Notes: generated from the letters alone by a model not told the origin. 64,000 nt of DNA from Byssochlamys sp. IMV 00236 (GCA_001931875.2 MSJH02000693.1:1-64000), one strand, 5' to 3'. Shown: positions 10,939 to 23,711, counted from the first letter of the stretch. Numbers and translations: made by a program.

Positions 10939-13900
10939 TCACCAGTCGTCATCATCGTCCCGGTCCCCCTGCATCGCGCTCTGGCGTGCTCGCAAGGCCT
11001 CTGCAAGGCCGCCCGCCAGGCTGGCATTCGATGCGCTGTTTGGCGTTCCACGGCCGCTGCCACCAGACGAGTCATGAGAGTTCATACTGACAGCGCTATC
11101 CCGCGGCGCCGGAGGAGGTGCAGGTTTACGTGCAGTCGGTCTCTTGGCTGGAGGAGCTGGGGGTGTGGGCTTGGCCTTCGCAGCAGCAATCGTGGCTGCC
11201 ACGCCGTTGGTAGCCTTGGGAGCAGCAGGCGGTGGCGGAGGACCGGGTCGGGGAGCAGGAGCAGGTGCAGCTTGTTCTTCCAAGTAGGCTTGTGGAGCCC
11301 ATCCCTGGACGCCGGTCGTTGGGTTCATACACAGCCACCAGCCTGAAGAGCCGAAGTTAGCAACGACCCCAAAACATTGGCATATTGCACAAGCACAGCA
11401 GACTTACCATTAGCTTCCTTGGACAAGACCTCAATTATATCACCCGCACGCACGGACAGCTCATTGGACCGATCACTGGCAAAATCGTAAAGCACCTTCG
11501 CGGTTGGTTTGGCAGCCGCCGGTGGAGCGGCAGGAGGCGGAGGCGGTGGTGCCCTCACGGACCTAGTAGAAGCTGTAGACACGTTACGAGTATGAGACGC
11601 CGCTGCAGCTGCTGCAGCTGCAGGTTGCGGTACGATTCTAGGCTGTGCAGCAGGCTGAGAGCCGCTAGGAAGAGGCCGAGGAGCCGGCGTAGGCTTAGCC
11701 GCAGCAGCTGGCCGTCCGCTCAGCTTCGAAGGACCACCGCCAGGACCACCGGGACGGAGAAGCTTGCCCTTCGTGACCGGTCTGGCTCCAACTTGTTTCC
11801 CACGTGGGGTAGGTTTGGAGACCGAGTTCGCCGGTTCACCAGGTCCCGTGTGGATGGTGGAACTTTTGTAAGTGTCGTCGCGGGGGACAGCAGGGTCCTT
11901 CACGACCTTGACAACAGCCATCTTTCCTGGCTTCTTGCTGTATTCAATGCTAGAGACATTGTCAGTAAAGGAGTACTTCACGCGGTCAAGGACCACTTAC
12001 GAGTCTCCGATCTTCAGAGTCAGTTGACCGCGCAACACATTGGTCAGATGCGTGAAGAATTCTGTCTTGAAGACACAGCTAATAAGGGGATCAGGCTCCT
12101 GGGCAGATCCGACTACAATCGAGAACCAGTCATCCTTCAACTTAGAGGTGTTAACAGATTTGATAGCACCAACTGGAATGGTCCGCTCCGCGGAGATGAC
12201 GAGTTGGTTGTTCGCTATATTCTGGGCGATAATGTAGACATTTCTGTTGGTCTAATATAATTGTCAGTGAATAAATCATCGAAGGGGGAGTTCAACAGTG
12301 GAAGGGGCTTACCAAAACGAGGACGCGTGGCGCAGGTTTACTCGATCGACCAAATTTGGAAATGAGGATCTCACAGCGGCAGGAGAAAACGATATCCTCA
12401 GAACCTGGAAGGCGTCAGATCGTGCGGTAAAACACACCAAGGCAAAAGAAACTTACTGCTGATTCCGGCTCCGTTGCGGAGCATCTCACCAGGACCGCCC
12501 TTGTTAGCCATGCCGATGTAGTCTCCCAAGAATCTACGAGATCCCAAAAGACTCATTCTCCGACGCTCCTTGCGGTTTTGTAGAACCCGATGGCCTTGAT
12601 CACGGAGTTTGATAAACTCAAGGCCACCGGTAGTACGACGCCAGAAACGTTGGATACGGATGGCACACTCTGTGCGGTACCGCAGATAGTTTCTCCAGGC
12701 ACGCTGGATCCTGATAGCCATGTTATGCCAATAACGATCTCGCATATGTTCCAGTGCGAACAATGTCTCGGGGGTCTTGATGAAGGCCTTGGTGACACCC
12801 ATCTGGTATTCTTCAGCTGGGATCCCAGTGTCCTTCAAGATCTGGCGCGCACCAGACTCAGCATCACCGGTCCAGGTGTAGTCACCTGCATAGGATGTCT
12901 TAGGAGAAAGGAGGTAGAAACGCTCGACGAACTTGTCAAATGTTTGACGGTAGGCGAAACCAGCACGACGGATGCGGACGTTCTCCTGCAGACCCAGGTA
13001 TTTGATCTGGTGCAGAACGTTTCCAGAATTGTACTCCTTCGGTGACTTGTTGTCATTAGGTTTAATCGTACGGATGTACGACGGCTGCGCCTTCATGAGT
13101 GTGGCCACCAAATCATTGGCGGAGACCTTGATCTTATCACCAGCAGTGGGAGGACGCCTCTTGTCATCCTGGTTGACCTGGTTGGGGAACAGCGTGTGGA
13201 CAAAACTGTTTGAGCTGGAGCCAGCAAGGTTGAGAAGATCCTTCAGTAGCTGGTCCTTGTTCTTGTCCGTCATGCCCTCGACAGAGTAGCTGACGTCTCC
13301 AGCATAGTGCTTGATGATGAACTGGCCCTGTCGGCTTTCAAAGTTAGGGTTCGAACTGAGGAAGTTCAGCCTGCCCACGAATGTCTGGTCGGCAGCACCC
13401 GAGTCTGCGTGAGCAGTAGCACAGGCGTCGTTCAGCGCGGCGAACACGCCAGGAGGACGCTTGTCCTCGATGAGCGAGCAGACGACCTTGTTATCGAAGT
13501 ACTTGATAGGGGTCCATTTGATCTGTTCGCGCTCATACTCCTCCTGTTCCGTCTTCAGAGTCAGCTGGATGAAAATCTGTTGGAGCTTCTCGTTGACATA
13601 GTTGATGCACAGCTGCTCGAACGAGTTCTTTTCGAAGATCTCGAAACCGTAGATATCGAGGATACCGATGGAGTTGGCCACCTGTCCTCGCGCAGTCAAA
13701 GAGTTGTTGACTCGCTCGACAATCCAGTCGAAGAGGTTGAAGTAGATCGCCTTGGCCAGAGCATCCCGGACAGCCAGCGCCTGCACCGTATTTAGAGGCA
13801 CTTCGTACACCGAACCCCGTCTACCTCCGCGAGCAGTTTCCATAATCCGCAGAGTGAGTGCCTTGTTCACCTGCGCAGCATCCACTTCCAACAGGTAGGC

Positions 13901-15186
13901 CACAAATTCTACCACGGACTGATCGGTAATGGATGCATTAGAAGAGTCATCCTCGACAAACTGAATGTTTCCTATCCACAGGATAGCGGCCAACATCCGG
14001 AAGACGTTGTCCTGCTCTTCCTTCGTCATACCAATGATTCTCATCGCTTCCAGCGTTTCCTGGAAATCTGATGCGTCATCAATGCCAGCGACGTCGAAAC
14101 ATTTGGAACGACTCGTGTAGACGTAGGACTGAGGCTGCTGTATACCAAAGAGATCTAGGTTCAATATTAGTAACGACAACTCCTCGACATAGAACGGATG
14201 ATACTCACCGCGATATTCTTGCGGCGCAGCCTTTGTGAACTGGTAGAAGATGTGGAAGTTTCGCTCATTCGTGATCTGGCCCACGACTCTCGACTTTTCC
14301 AGCAGATAGTTAGTGATGTTGGCTCCAACGGGCTCACCGTTGGAGTTGAATTCCAGCTCCAAGTACTTTCCGAAACGGGAGGAGTTGTTGTTTCGCAACG
14401 TCTTTGCGTTTCCGAAAGACTCCAGCAAAGGGTTGGTCGCCAGCACCATGTCCTTTGTCTGCTGGATGGAGGAATCAGTGCCACCCGACACACTCGCGAT
14501 ATACTGCATCAGCCGCTTGGCCGCTTCCGTCTTTCCGGCACCCGACTCGCCAGATATGATCACACACTGGTTATCCTTGTATGCCTTCATGTTGTAATAG
14601 GACGACTCGGCCACGGCGAACACATGGGGCGGCACCTCGAGACGGTTCTTGCCCCGGTATGACTCGAGAACCTGGTCCGTGTAAATGCCCACTATGGACG
14701 GTCAGCACGCGACGCGACAAGAGAATATCCAGCGGCGCACTTACGATCCCGGAACGGATTGACAGAGACCAGCACATGGCCAATGTATGTCTATTGTAGA
14801 TTGTATCAGCCCACATCTCTGGAAGCGTGCAAGGGAACTCCGCTGTTCGCTGTGCGGATGACCTACATAGATCTCCCCCGCATCGAAGCGGAGCTTCAAG
14901 TTGTCGTTGATGGCCTCGTTGGAGACTTTGCTCAGCAGCGTCAAGTCCGAGACACCGATTTCCTTCTTCTTTGTGCTCTCGAAGGTGGCCTTCTTGACCT
15001 GGGGCTTCCCCCCACCTCGTCGACCATCACCCACATCGGCCGTGGCCTTGGAGCGCCCAAAGCCGCGACTCTTCTTCTCACCACCGACGGGACGCCGTGA
15101 TTGACCCTATTGTATTGCGCGACCGTTAGAAATGTTCATTTGAGCCTGGTCTGGTGGGGGAAGGAGGACAGCGCAGGACTCACCAT
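10939..15186 (-). CDS. myoA: Class I myosin (MyoA)
   Basis: Actin-based motor for endocytosis and polarised hyphal growth at cortical actin patches. Nine exons on the minus strand: 15184-15186, 14867-15106, 14745-14790, 14209-14691, 12457-14154, 12313-12404, 12001-12251, 11408-11949, 10939-11342, giving 1252 aa, close to known Aspergillus MyoA. The first coding exon is only the ATG; the intron follows immediately and residue 2 begins in exon 2. The motor domain has the P-loop GESGAGKT (144-151), switch [11 protein letters not shown] and switch [10 protein letters not shown]. The TEDS-site serine sits in [10 protein letters not shown] (Ser372). Two IQ motifs follow ([22 protein letters not shown]), then a TH1 membrane-binding tail, a Pro/Ala-rich stretch, an SH3 domain ([15 protein letters not shown], split by the last intron), another proline-rich segment and an acidic Arp2/3-binding end (DDDDDW). 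All expected parts are intact. Confidence 0.97.
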
Positions 15187-16110
15187 CTTTCATTACACCC
15201 CGGGACGAAGGCGCCCAGCACTCCAGATCCGGACGATCTATCAAGTCCACGTTGTTATCTCCTGAAGAGCATGCAACAGGAGGGGGGGAACGAGCAAGAA
15301 CGTCAGGAAAGCGCAGAATCAGCTTCAAAGAAAGGATTCCGCCCACGCTGCCAACCAGCCAAAATGCAGCAGTACACAAGGGGAAAGACAGCAGAAGTGA
15401 GCCAGAGGCACGAGATGGTTGAAACTGCGAACGCTCCTCTTGATGATGCAGCATGCGGCGCTTGCCGTAGAGACTGCGCCACACGTGTGGCTCCACGAAA
15501 TATGGAAGGGTCACCGTTAGTGTAGGTATCTAGTTAATTATGGTATGGTATGTATGGTATGAAGGGAATAATCGCATGGACTCGGGCTAAGGATCAGACT
15601 AAACGCCAGTCGAGACAACGCGCAATCCTTTTGTGGCGGGGGCCAATCCGAGTGTACCGAAGCTGCCCGTTTTCGCCCAATTTTCGCCTCCGCGTTCCTG
15701 GCCTGGAGTATCTAGTCTGGAAATAGTTGGAGAGACCCTTCTTTTTTCTGTCACTGCGGCTTGACGTCCGCGGCGGGCACGCGATGGTCAAGAATAGCGT
15801 CCCAGACGTCATTTCTACCCCTCAGTGGGATGGACGAGCAGTCAATTATTACAGTAGTAGTTTTATTTATCGTACTGCGAAGAACATCTCAGATGGCAGC
15901 AGACAGTGACTGATAGTTACAAGTTACAAAATAATGGTTATGGTTCTGCCTACCGACACTGACGCGTACGTATCCGATCTGACACTTCAGACACTATACG
16001 AATATTGGTACTCCGATTTACAGCAGTCGCCTTCAACATCGTATAATATCTATTCTGTAATATACATTAATTTCATTCCACATCTCCTACGGCTCCTCTC
16101 GTCTCCCTCT
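15187..16110. other. myoA promoter and 5' leader region
   Basis: About 0.9 kb upstream of the myosin start codon and downstream of the next minus-strand gene. A short imperfect TATGG/TATGGTATG repeat lies near 15540-15560. No additional gene recognised. Confidence 0.5.
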
Positions 16111-16831
16111 TCACGTCTTACCCTCCCAGAACTCCACGATCCTCCTCACCGTCTGCGGCTCCAAATACTCTCTCAACAACTCCCGGCCCTCATCCGACCT
16201 CACCGCGCGACTCAACTCGCGCCATGACGGAAACAGATCACTCAGTATATTGCTCTCTTCTGCTGATAACAAGTGATACGGAGCGGACGTCGTCATGTGC
16301 GCCAGGAGGGACGTTACGGGTTCACGAGACACAGAAAGCCGTGGGGGGTTCGTGAGAGCGGATATATATTCCTGCATCGACGAGAGGAACGTTGAGGAGT
16401 CTGCGATGGGGAGTATCGGGATCGAATGCGGACTCGACAGTTCTGAGACGAGTCTAATAGATAAGTTATTTATTTAGCTTTATTTCTACCTGTAAGAATA
16501 TGTAGTTATATATATATATATATAAAATGTATAAAGAAAAGTGTACGCACAGAGCTTGAAGGTCCAGTAACGGTGCCAAGTTGGACCGTCTACTAGCAGA
16601 CGTAAATGCATTCTCGGACAAGAGGAACGCAATAAGGACGTCTTGTCCTCCTGGCGGAGAAGAAAGGCGCTCGATTCTGTAGATGGTCTCTGCTTTGTCG
16701 GAGGGTGAAAGGGACGAGGGGGTTAGGAGGAGGATGCGCAATGATCTGTTTCCCTGCGTACTGGGAATGCTGAAACTGAAGTCATGGGTCTCTAGATGGG
16801 CTTCTATTTTGGCTTGGTTATCATTTATCAT
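16111..16831 (-). CDS. Uncharacterised 207-residue protein
   Basis: No family recognised. Two exons, 16551-16831 and 16111-16453, join in frame (phase 2) to give 207 aa. The splice is supported because it links two coherent helical segments: GGQDVLIAFLLSENAFTSAS with DLQALLVSELSS upstream, and STFLSSMQEYISAL downstream. The 97-nt intron contains a (TA)n tract. The protein is leucine/serine-rich and probably alpha-helical, with no signal peptide, membrane segment or metal-binding motif. Its C-terminal half (DLFPSWRELSRAVRS then REYLEPQTVRRIVEFW) looks like a small helical domain. The start used is the first in-frame ATG before the coherent segment; an upstream exon cannot be excluded. It lies between myoA and opa3 on the same strand. 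Confidence 0.6.
16507..16525. repeat. (TA)n microsatellite inside an intron
   Basis: About 19 nt of alternating TA lies within the intron of the uncharacterised 207-residue gene. It is likely to be length-variable between strains. Confidence 0.8.
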
Positions 16832-17295
16832 TCATCAATCCCAAAGATATGACGATCGAAAGCATGGAATACCTTGCAGTCGAATCCCAGAGGTGGACAT
16901 GAGCACTGGATGGAGAACTGGCCACACCGGTCGAGTCCGAAGGGAAAAGCATACTGTTAGAGTGGAATCTGAAGTGACTTTTGCCATGATTGTTCTGCCA
17001 TATCTTGGTCTCAAAATGTCCTTGAGCTGAGAGTAAATGATATATACACAACCGCGTCTTGACGACTGGAAAAACGGCAGAGAGGGGAGCGGCTCGCTCA
17101 TATCGTATATACACTGCAAGTTACGTTCTCTATGCCAATACATGCTAAACTTCCAAACCACTCCAATCGCCATTTTTCCACGATACTGACCTCGTGCTCA
17201 TGTAAGAAGGGTATCTATAAAGAAAAGAGACGTCTATGCTCGATATCCAAAAAACAAGGTGGTCGTGCAAACACACAGTAGCGCGCAATTGTGGC
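16832..17295. other. Intergenic, unknown gene promoter to opa3 3' end
   Basis: About 460 bp between two minus-strand genes. No gene, RNA or repeat of note. Confidence 0.45.
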
Positions 17296-18203
17296 TCAGG
17301 AGCTCTTAGGCTGTTCCAGAGACTTATGAGCAGCAACTGAGACTGGGGAGTGCGGCGAGAGCTTGTCAACCACGGATTTTGACGTCTCACTTGCCTGGTC
17401 AGCCGATTCGGGGCCAGACGGCTGACTTTGACCAAACGAGAAGAATGATGTGACATAGGACAGCCAGCTCTGATTCTGTGCTTCCTCTTTCTCCTCCTTC
17501 TCTTCAACTTCCCATACCTCGCGAGGCAGAATTCGCTTGTGGTCCTTTGCGGCAGTTCCGTTCTTTCCCTTCAATTCGAGAATCTCCCGCTCCAATGCTA
17601 CCAGAGCTTTCCGGGCGGCCTTTTCGGACTCCTCAAGGTCGCTGAGACGACTCTCCACGTCCTCTCTCCGGGTACTTTCCTTCCGTCGGGATCTCCATGT
17701 CTCGAACACGATTGTGCCACCCGCCACAAGGAAAAGGAAAGTTTCACTGATGAAATTCGCACCCGAGTCGATAGCTTTAGATTCCGACAATGGCCGAATT
17801 CGAGGTTTTGGCGGTTGTTTTTCTGCTTCTAACGCTGCCTCTTTTGCTTTCGCCGCGGCCGCTTCTTCCGCTTTAGCCTCTGCTTCCGTCTTCACCGTAG
17901 GAGCTGTGGGCTGGAGTTTCTTTACCGCAGCGTCTGCTGCGTCTTTCGCGGCTTTCCTCTCCGCTGCCGTAGTGTCCCGAATCGCGCCTAAGCGTAGACG
18001 CATATCAAACCGATGGAGAGCTTGCGCCAAGGAGACGCACATTCGTCGGAAGCGTTCATGTTCACGGGCCTGTGCTTTGAGGCGGTTCTTCGAACCATCA
18101 GCATGCACCTCAATCAGGCTGATCGGGGGAGATTGAGTCATACGGCAATGGGTTTCGAAAGCGTGCGAATAAAGAGAGAACTGAGCTTCAATGTAAGAGA
18201 CAT
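17296..18203 (-). CDS. opa3: OPA3-like mitochondrial protein
   Basis: Homologue of human optic atrophy 3, a mitochondrial membrane protein of uncertain biochemical role linked to mitochondrial morphology. Exon 1 (18144-18203) encodes exactly 20 residues, MSLTLKLSSLFIRTLSKPIA. It is spliced at a codon boundary to exon 2 (17296-18087), which begins NRLKAQAREHERFRRMCVSL, the hallmark OPA3 segment. The total is 283 aa, longer than animal OPA3 (about 180 aa) because of an Ala/Lys/Glu-rich coiled-coil insert near residues 80-130 and a charged C-terminal extension. The hydrophobic ISETFLFLVAGGTIVFETWR segment is the conserved membrane-associated core. A second coiled coil (about 185-215) precedes an aromatic patch, SWLSYVTSFFSFGQ. 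The plain exon-2 ORF extended upstream runs through the intron and gives an incorrect N-terminus. It is divergent from the Polo kinase gene. Confidence 0.9.
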
Positions 18204-19064
18204 CTTGACGGTCTAGGCAGCGGTCCACGTCACGGCGTAAGATAGAGCGGGGAGAAAGAATAAATTAGTCTCAAGCGAAAAGGAGCCAAAGGGGCTTAGA
18301 TCAGGAAAAGCTCCATATGGGAATATAAGAAGAGAACGAAGGACGGTTGAATCTCGAGTTTCGTGTTGAAGAATCACGTCGGTTGTCTGCTGGTCGACAG
18401 CGTGAGCTTTCCCTATCTCCGAATGAAGCCGTTACGGCATCCATGGATAATTCCTGCTGTTGCCCTTTTCGGCGTAGTTTCTCCGCGTTTCTGGAATAAT
18501 TGGCTGATTGGCTGCATATCGACTTTTATGTCCCGCATTATATAATCAACACGCCCAAAGAGGCAGGGGTCCGGATGTTTTTCCGGCGCCGGAGCCAATG
18601 TTTACGGATTTCCTCTTTCAGCCACCCAACTAATGATTGTTTCTGGAGAATCCTCGAATGTCCCTCCACAGTCCACAGCCGTCGCCAGGACCAAGCGGAC
18701 GTTGGGTTTCGTGGGATTTCATGCTGAGGTTTGTACAGTTCGGTTCAGGGCTTTACAGTTGGTAAGTCGAGGATCTGTCCTGCTTTAATTTCCCATGTCC
18801 CCACCCTGCTGCGTTGGTGCTCGGTCGCAAAGAGTTTCGGACTGACCCGTTGCCTATCACTGTTGCCAGGCGCAATCGGATTCTTCTCGCAGCAACTCTG
18901 ATACCCCAAACATCCTTAGATCTACTCTTCTGTTAGCCATAATATTACGACCGTCACGACCTTCGTAACCTGTCGCATTGTGCTTTCCATGGACCGTCAC
19001 GCCAGCTCAACGGTTTTGTGACTTCTGAAACAACCTGCAGGGGGCCTGTCCGCGGTGCCTCGAG
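18204..19064. promoter_or_regulatory. Divergent opa3/Polo kinase intergenic region with paired ATTGG boxes
   Basis: An 861 bp region between the start codons of the divergent opa3 (-) and Polo kinase (+) genes, so it should house both promoters. Two ATTGG pentamers (CCAAT on the minus strand) lie at 18499-18503 and 18507-18511. These are candidate sites for the fungal CCAAT-binding (Hap) complex. The motif is short and common, so the binding assignment is tentative. No gene seen within it. Confidence 0.4.
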
Positions 19065-22000
19065 ATGGAAGCATTGTCACCCCGATCAACCAACTTGCGA
19101 TTGAAACCAAAAGCCACCGTGAATCCACCAAAGCCAGGACCGAGGGCGGCGCCTGCCGCGGCCGCTCAAAGGCCACCACCCCCGAAGCACCATGCACCGC
19201 CCCCGCCGCCGGTTGTAACTGAACCAGGAGAAGATGCGGAGAGATACGCCACGGGTGCGTTTCTGGGGAAGGGAGGTTTTGCGGTCTGCTATGAAGGAAA
19301 GCTGCTGCGCAATGGCCGGGTGTTTGCGATGAAAGTGGTCAGGTCGGAGATGGGCCAGAAGAAGATGGAAGAGAAGGTTTGACGGCAACCCCGACCCCTG
19401 AGATACGTTGAAGTTGACATACTGTGACAGTTCCGGACCGAACTCCAAATCCATTCGAAAATGCGACATCCGAATATCGTTCAGTTTCTTCGCGCATTCC
19501 CCTTTGACAGATGCACTTACGTGATCCTGGAGTTGTGCCCCAATGGATCGGTCATGGACATGGTACGGAAAAGGAAATGTATATCGGTACCGGAGGTCAG
19601 AAGGTTCATGGTCCAGCTCTGCGGTGCGGTCAAATACATGCACAAGCGAAACGTCGCGCATCGAGACTTGAAGATGGGGAACCTCTTTCTAGACAAGAAT
19701 ATGGACATCAAGGTCGGTGATTTCGGGTTAGCAGCGGTCATCGTCTCCGAAAAGGACGAGAAACGGAGGAGGACACTGTGCGGAACGCCAAACTATATCG
19801 CACCAGAGGTACTCGATAGGAGCAAAGGAGGACACACGCAGAAAGTCGATATCTGGTCATTGGGGGTTATCTGGTAAGCCAACGGTTGATGCGGTCGTGC
19901 GGAAAGAGAACGGCCAGCGGACTGACAATTACTTCAGCTTCGCAATGTTAACAGGCTACCCTCCATTTCAATCCAAGACCCAAGAAGAAATATACAAGAA
20001 AGTGAGGAACCTCAGCTACGTCTGGCCCAAGGATAACGAGTGTTTCAACCACATACCCGAGGAGGCGAAAACCCTGGTTGCGACTTGTCTCAATCTGGCA
20101 GAAGAGGAGCGACCCGAACCGGATGATATTGTCGAGCATCCTTTCTTCCACATGTACAATGGCTGCATACCAGCCCAGCTCGATCCTGCCTGTCGCTTGA
20201 CGCGGCCCATCTGGCTTGAGAACGAGAATCCCCAGGGAGACTGTATGACGACCGGCTACAGTTTGGCCTATGATGAGAAGTACAGAAGCAGAACAGCCTA
20301 TCTGGATGATCCTGCTCAGCGTTATCTTGCCTGCAAAGAAGAATTCTACGCAGAATGCGGAGTGGGAAGGAAACCTGATGGGTCCATACGGAAGTCTGTG
20401 GGCAAGAATTGCAACAAGACCGCTTATTCGGAGTGCGCTTCGGAGGATGAAAAGGGACTACAACCTGTGATTCCTTTGCCGGAGGACTTTGTCTACAAGT
20501 ATCCTCACATCCCAGATGGTGATTGGAGTATTCCCAAGCTGGGCGCCCAGGACGAGTCTCCGACGACGGATAGCTTCGAGGAAGAAGAAGATGACAGTCA
20601 AGAGATGTTTGCTGCCTCCCTTAAAAGTAATCCAGCAACTATGGCCAGGACGCAGGCCGCTCTGGCAGCTGCGCAAATGCGCCGATTGGATGCACAACCT
20701 CAAAGTCATGCAGCAACCCTCCGCCAGCAAGCTCTACCCATTCATCCTTCTTCCAGGAAAGCTGCTACTCTTCGTGGCCTACCGTCGACGGCCACTCGGC
20801 CCATGGGTCCCCCCAGAAGGCCCGATCCAGATCCAGATCTTCCCGTTCCTGCCCCTACAGGCGGGCTTTCAGACCGGCCAATTCGTGCTCAGCGAGGAGT
20901 AGCTGCATCATACTCGGCTACCCTTCGTGACCTAGATCGAATAGTGGCACCTCCAATGCCTAAATCCTCCAGTGTTCCCTCTGGTCTAACTGTCGGCAAA
21001 ACTCGAGCTCAATCGAAGAGACAGATCGAGGCTGCTAACCCTGACTTCGCCCCTGTTCCTCCTCCCTCCGCGCCTTCTCCTTCTATCCGCTCTCCTTTTA
21101 TGCCTCCTTCGATGCCTTCTCATTCTCACCGTGCCCCAAGTCGAGGATCAGACAGGGCACCAAGCCGGGGCTCAGACAGGGGCCCAGACAGGGGCCCAGC
21201 TCGAGAAGTCGATACGGCACCACGCCGAGGGTCTGAGCCGACAGAAACACATCCGCGGACAGATAGAGAACGGCCAAGGGTCACCAGATCTGCATCACGA
21301 TCGGAGATCAAACCTGTGCCCAATACGAAAGAAAATGATAGGCCAATGTCCCGCGAGGAAAGACAAGCCATGGAGCGCCGTCCATCGACCTCTGAGGAGG
21401 AAAACGCCAATGCCATAACGCATGGCAGGAACAAGTCTTCAACGGGTGGCAAGCCGCGATCGACACTGGGCATTTATCCTCTTATGCATCCGGAGGAAAA
21501 GCCCGAGTTGGTGCATGGATCCTCGCCTGATGATGTAGTGACAGAGATCAGGCTCATGCTCACCAATCTGGTACCATATCCGTCAACTCGACGGCGACCT
21601 CAACAGTCGGTGCGTCGCAGCCCGCATGTGTACGTGCTCAAATGGGTCGACTACACTAATCGTTATGGGATTGGATATGTCCTAAATGACGGTAGTGTTG
21701 GATGTGTATTCAAGGCCGAAAATGGTCAACCAGCAACTGGCGTCGTGGTAAGAGATGGCGAGAAACATATCCGCCGTAAGGTACGGTGTCTTGAAAGTCG
21801 CGATGGAAGCTATACCTATTCCTATGTGGACCAATATGTTCCCCAAGACGGAAGACCCATTGAATTCTACGAGAACTGCGATTCCGGCCTGCGCGAACGT
21901 CGCGGTATTCGAAGAGTAATGGTACAGCCGTCATTGTTCGAAGTTCACGGTTCAGGTAAAAATGGTGTCGGGTTTGCCGGTATCAAGGCTCGAATGGATG

Positions 22001-22817
22001 CTGGTATTGACTCTGCAAAGTGCGATGCCGAGAAGGTCAAACGGGTCAAGCTTGTTGACCAGTTTGGGAAGTATATGATAGGCTCATTGGGTAGACACGG
22101 TGACGAAGGACTCTCAGATGATGATCTTGCATCGAGACCTAGTTCTGGTGACTACATCAAATTTTACCAGCGACTAGGCAATGTCGGTGTGTGGGGGTTT
22201 GGTGACGGTGCTTTCCAGGTACGTACTTGAACCAACATCAGCTATTTCTCATCTTCAATTCGCTAACGACCTGCTAGTTCAACTTTCCCGATCACACTAA
22301 GCTCGTTATCTCCCATGGAAGAGGCCGAAACTCATCTCCATGGATTGACTTCTATCACCTGTCCCCCTCTGCGGCGCGCTATCTCGCTTCCAAGGGGAAA
22401 ATGCATCCGTCCGGATTCGATACTCGCGCTGCGGCTTCGGACGAGGCCGCAATCCTGCTTGCTATCGCAAGTACTCCGCCCACCAATGCAGCAGATGAGC
22501 GAATCCGCGAGATCCTCGAGGCAAACGCGTTCATACAGAAAATAGACTTCATCAGGCAGGTCCTGAAGGGCTGGATCAAATGGGGTCGACTCGGTGGAAG
22601 GCCGCCACCTCGACCGATGCCAGATGCCGAAGGTAACCCGCGAAACCGCTATCCTGCCGAGATTTTCTGGGAGGGTGTTCAAGAACGCCTAGCATCTGGC
22701 GGTCACGGGGGCAAGTACGTGTGGGTGACGGTCGGGGCTCAAGGCGGAGATGAGGAGTACGTATCTGTTAGCTTGAACTCAGAGCCGGCAAAGGATCCCA
22801 GGAGAAAGGAACCATAA
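19065..22817 (+). CDS. plkA: Polo-like kinase (PLKA type)
   Basis: Mitotic serine/threonine kinase of the Polo/Cdc5 family, acting at spindle pole bodies in entry to and exit from mitosis. Four exons (19065-19376, 19431-19873, 19938-22218, 22278-22817) encode 1191 aa. A Pro/Ala-rich N-terminus leads to a complete kinase domain: GKGGFAVCYE glycine loop, AMK (Lys90), HRDLKMGNLF (HRD 181-183), DFG (201-203) and activation loop TLCGTPNYIAPEVL with Thr219 at the Polo activation site. A very long linker of about 450 residues follows, rich in Pro, Ser and Arg and including a tandem SRGSDRAPSRGSDRGPDRG-type repeat. The C-terminal polo-box region has one box around 784-870 (YVLKWVDYTNRYGIGYVLND) and a second around 990-1050, split by the last intron. 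Animal Plk1 is about 600 aa; the large size agrees with filamentous-fungal PLKs. Confidence 0.95.
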
Positions 22818-23711
22818 GGGTTAAATCAGTCTGGATACAGGTGTTCTAGGACATATGGCGGTTAACGACAAGCTTGGCAGTGCCGGGCCACACCAGCTTT
22901 CGCCGTGATGAACAGGGTTTTATTTCATGCATCAGAATCTTGATGGCCAACATTTGTCGGGCGTTTCTTTGGAATATGCGCTTCTGCCTTTATCCTTCTT
23001 GTACATAGCTCACGACTATACCAGTGCAGGTTTAGCGGCCAGGAAATGGGAGTAAACTCATAATTGCATCAATCGCAGCATCTTGATCCTATTGCATTAT
23101 CCAGTGTTGCTTGTATCTCCGCATTGGGGCTTTCTCATAAGATACCCTCAGCGCATTTTGGACCCACGAAATTACATATAGAATGTGAGTACCTGTGGGA
23201 TTGGCTGCAAATGACCGCATTGGAGGCCATTTACGGTGTCAGCAGCGAGTCGCCGCTTTAATGTAATTTGTATCATTATTCTGGAATCTGCGGCCACCAA
23301 GCTATAATCTTGTAGGCGCACTTAGCAAGGGTCTGTGAAATGGTTCTATTAGTAACGAGTCTTATCTACCTATACACCACGCGGACGTGGATTCGATTAT
23401 CTGACCCGCGGGAATTGTCACCAGTATACATAGCTACCACATCGGCGTCATAGCCTAACACCGTTTAATATATTAATAAACGCAAAGGGATACACATACT
23501 TAGGTACCTAGTTAGGTACATGTACAAATATGGCTAGCAGCTTTGGTTAAGAGGCCATTTTTAACCATGGTAATATCTCCACAAGGACTTTTCACCCTCC
23601 CTCAGCTATCTCCATAATCTCATCATCGTTGGTCTCCACGTTGTCCTCCTGCCGGCCCAGGTATTTTCAAAAGAAGAAAAGAAAAGAAAAGAGAAACCAA
23701 TATCCTTGGCA
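22818..23711. other. Intergenic after Polo kinase gene
   Basis: About 0.9 kb marking the edge of the gene-dense block. AT content rises after about 23260, and short TAGGTACCTAG/TTAGGTACAT tandem similarity is visible at 23502-23522. No gene recognised. Confidence 0.45.

Noticed and set aside
11385..12260. 291-codon plus-strand ORF opposite the myosin tail
   Set aside because: Antisense to myoA exons with Arg/Ser-rich shadow composition and no domain.
17537..18136. 199-codon plus-strand ORF opposite opa3
   Set aside because: Antisense shadow of the OPA3 coding region.
18203..18228. Unspliced OPA3 start giving MDRCLDRQDVSYIEA
   Set aside because: The spliced model gives the conserved OPA3 N-terminus at the ATG at 18203; the unspliced version runs through the intron and lacks family similarity.
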